Assembly: GCA_033813635.1 (NCBI GenBank)
Contig: JAPXRI010000023.1
Location: 1 to 42,643 of the forward strand
Reading direction: 5' to 3'
Origin: JAPXRI01 sp033813635
GTDB taxonomy: Bacteria; Bacillota; Clostridia; Oscillospirales; QAMX01
Length of the DNA: 42,643 bases
Below, in pieces: positions 42,527 through 42,643 of the stretch; within the stretch, counting starts at the first letter, position 1; each line of letters starts with the position of its first letter. The notes beneath the pieces are model-generated. The model was not told where the DNA came from. It did not search any database and saw nothing but the letters and a program-made list of their open reading frames with translations. The translations under genes were made by a program, and so were the position numbers.

Positions 42527-42643
42527 GAGGGGCTGACTGAGGAGTCGCCCCGACCTCTCACACCACCGTGCGTACCGTTCGGTACACGGCGGTTTCCAAG
42601 TTTACGCTTTCACAGAAAGATAGTAGTCAAGAAAGAATGTGTA
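42523..42643 (-). mobile_element. 3' end of a group II intron (domains V and VI), rest beyond the window
   Basis: On the minus strand the sequence reads GGAAACCGCCGTGTACCGAA then CGGTACGCACGGTGGTGTGA. This is a domain V hairpin: ACCGCCGTG pairs with CACGGTGGT, TACC pairs with GGTA, the loop is GAAC, and there is a 2-base CG bulge. After GAGAGGTC comes domain VI: GGGGC/GCCCC and GAC/GTC with a single unpaired A (branch point) before GCCCC. The intron would end at CCTAC near 42523. The reverse-transcriptase gene, if present, lies beyond position 42643. Confidence 0.8.

Overview
The window looks like a chromosomal segment of a spore-forming Clostridia-type Firmicute. The evidence is the dgt-dnaG-rpoD macromolecular synthesis order, an HPr kinase, a PdaB-type deacetylase, SpoIIR, a Ku/LigD end-joining pair, strong AGGAGG-type ribosome binding sites and many textbook TTGACA-N17-TATAAT promoters. 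Codon use is fairly GC-rich with AT-rich intergenic regions. TGA is used as a normal stop, so the code is standard table 11. No family or genus is claimed.

Layout. 1-1.1 kb: remnant of a DUF4143-type ATPase. 1.2-3.4 kb: KimA/YdaO-like potassium transporter behind a strong promoter and a roughly 220-base leader that carries a terminator-like hairpin. 3.4-4.4 kb: gene-poor AT-rich spacer. 4.4-8.6 kb: ArsR-fold regulator and two overlapping short MutS-like ATPases. 8.6-9.8 kb: secreted CAP-domain protein (minus). 9.9-11.0 kb: broken sigma-70 gene. 11.1-15.3 kb: D-lactate dehydrogenase (minus), a heavily broken glycosidase-like gene, and a minus-strand pair of GH172 (DUF2961) and a URO-D-fold protein. 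15.4-19.1 kb: tRNA-Asp and tRNA-Thr, then Ku and LigD. 19.1-20.2 kb: a short minus-strand gene and PdaB. 20.2-27.8 kb: hprK, dgt, dnaG, rpoD, a xylose-isomerase-like TIM barrel and gpmI. 27.8-31.2 kb: nagA, an amidohydrolase and an alpha/beta hydrolase (minus). 31.2-32.4 kb: a broken unknown gene. 32.4-37.5 kb: minus-strand run of LTA-synthase-like sulfatase, MATE pump, SpoIIR and a TraB/GumN lipoprotein. 37.6-40.4 kb: small hypothetical and a large putative glycosidase (minus). 40.6-42.5 kb: ABC exporter, whose stop codon touches the 3' end of a reverse-oriented group II intron that runs off the window.

How it works together. The core is housekeeping: replication priming, the main sigma factor, dNTP control, lower glycolysis and carbon catabolite signalling. 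Around it lie spore-linked functions (SpoIIR, PdaB, NHEJ repair) and sugar scavenging (GH172, nagA, amidohydrolase, putative glycosidase). Four loci are visibly decayed by frameshifts or stops, so this is partly an eroding accessory landscape, although some lesions at 8-A runs could be assembly errors.

Most unusual signals: two genes (kimA and the URO-D-like gene) have ACG exactly where a Shine-Dalgarno and protein conservation place the initiator ATG; an unassigned attenuator-like leader precedes kimA; two tandem MutS-like ATPases both carry Asn-Glu in Walker B; and a duplicated 24-base dyad element sits just upstream of the -35 box of the LTA-synthase/SpoIIR gene run.
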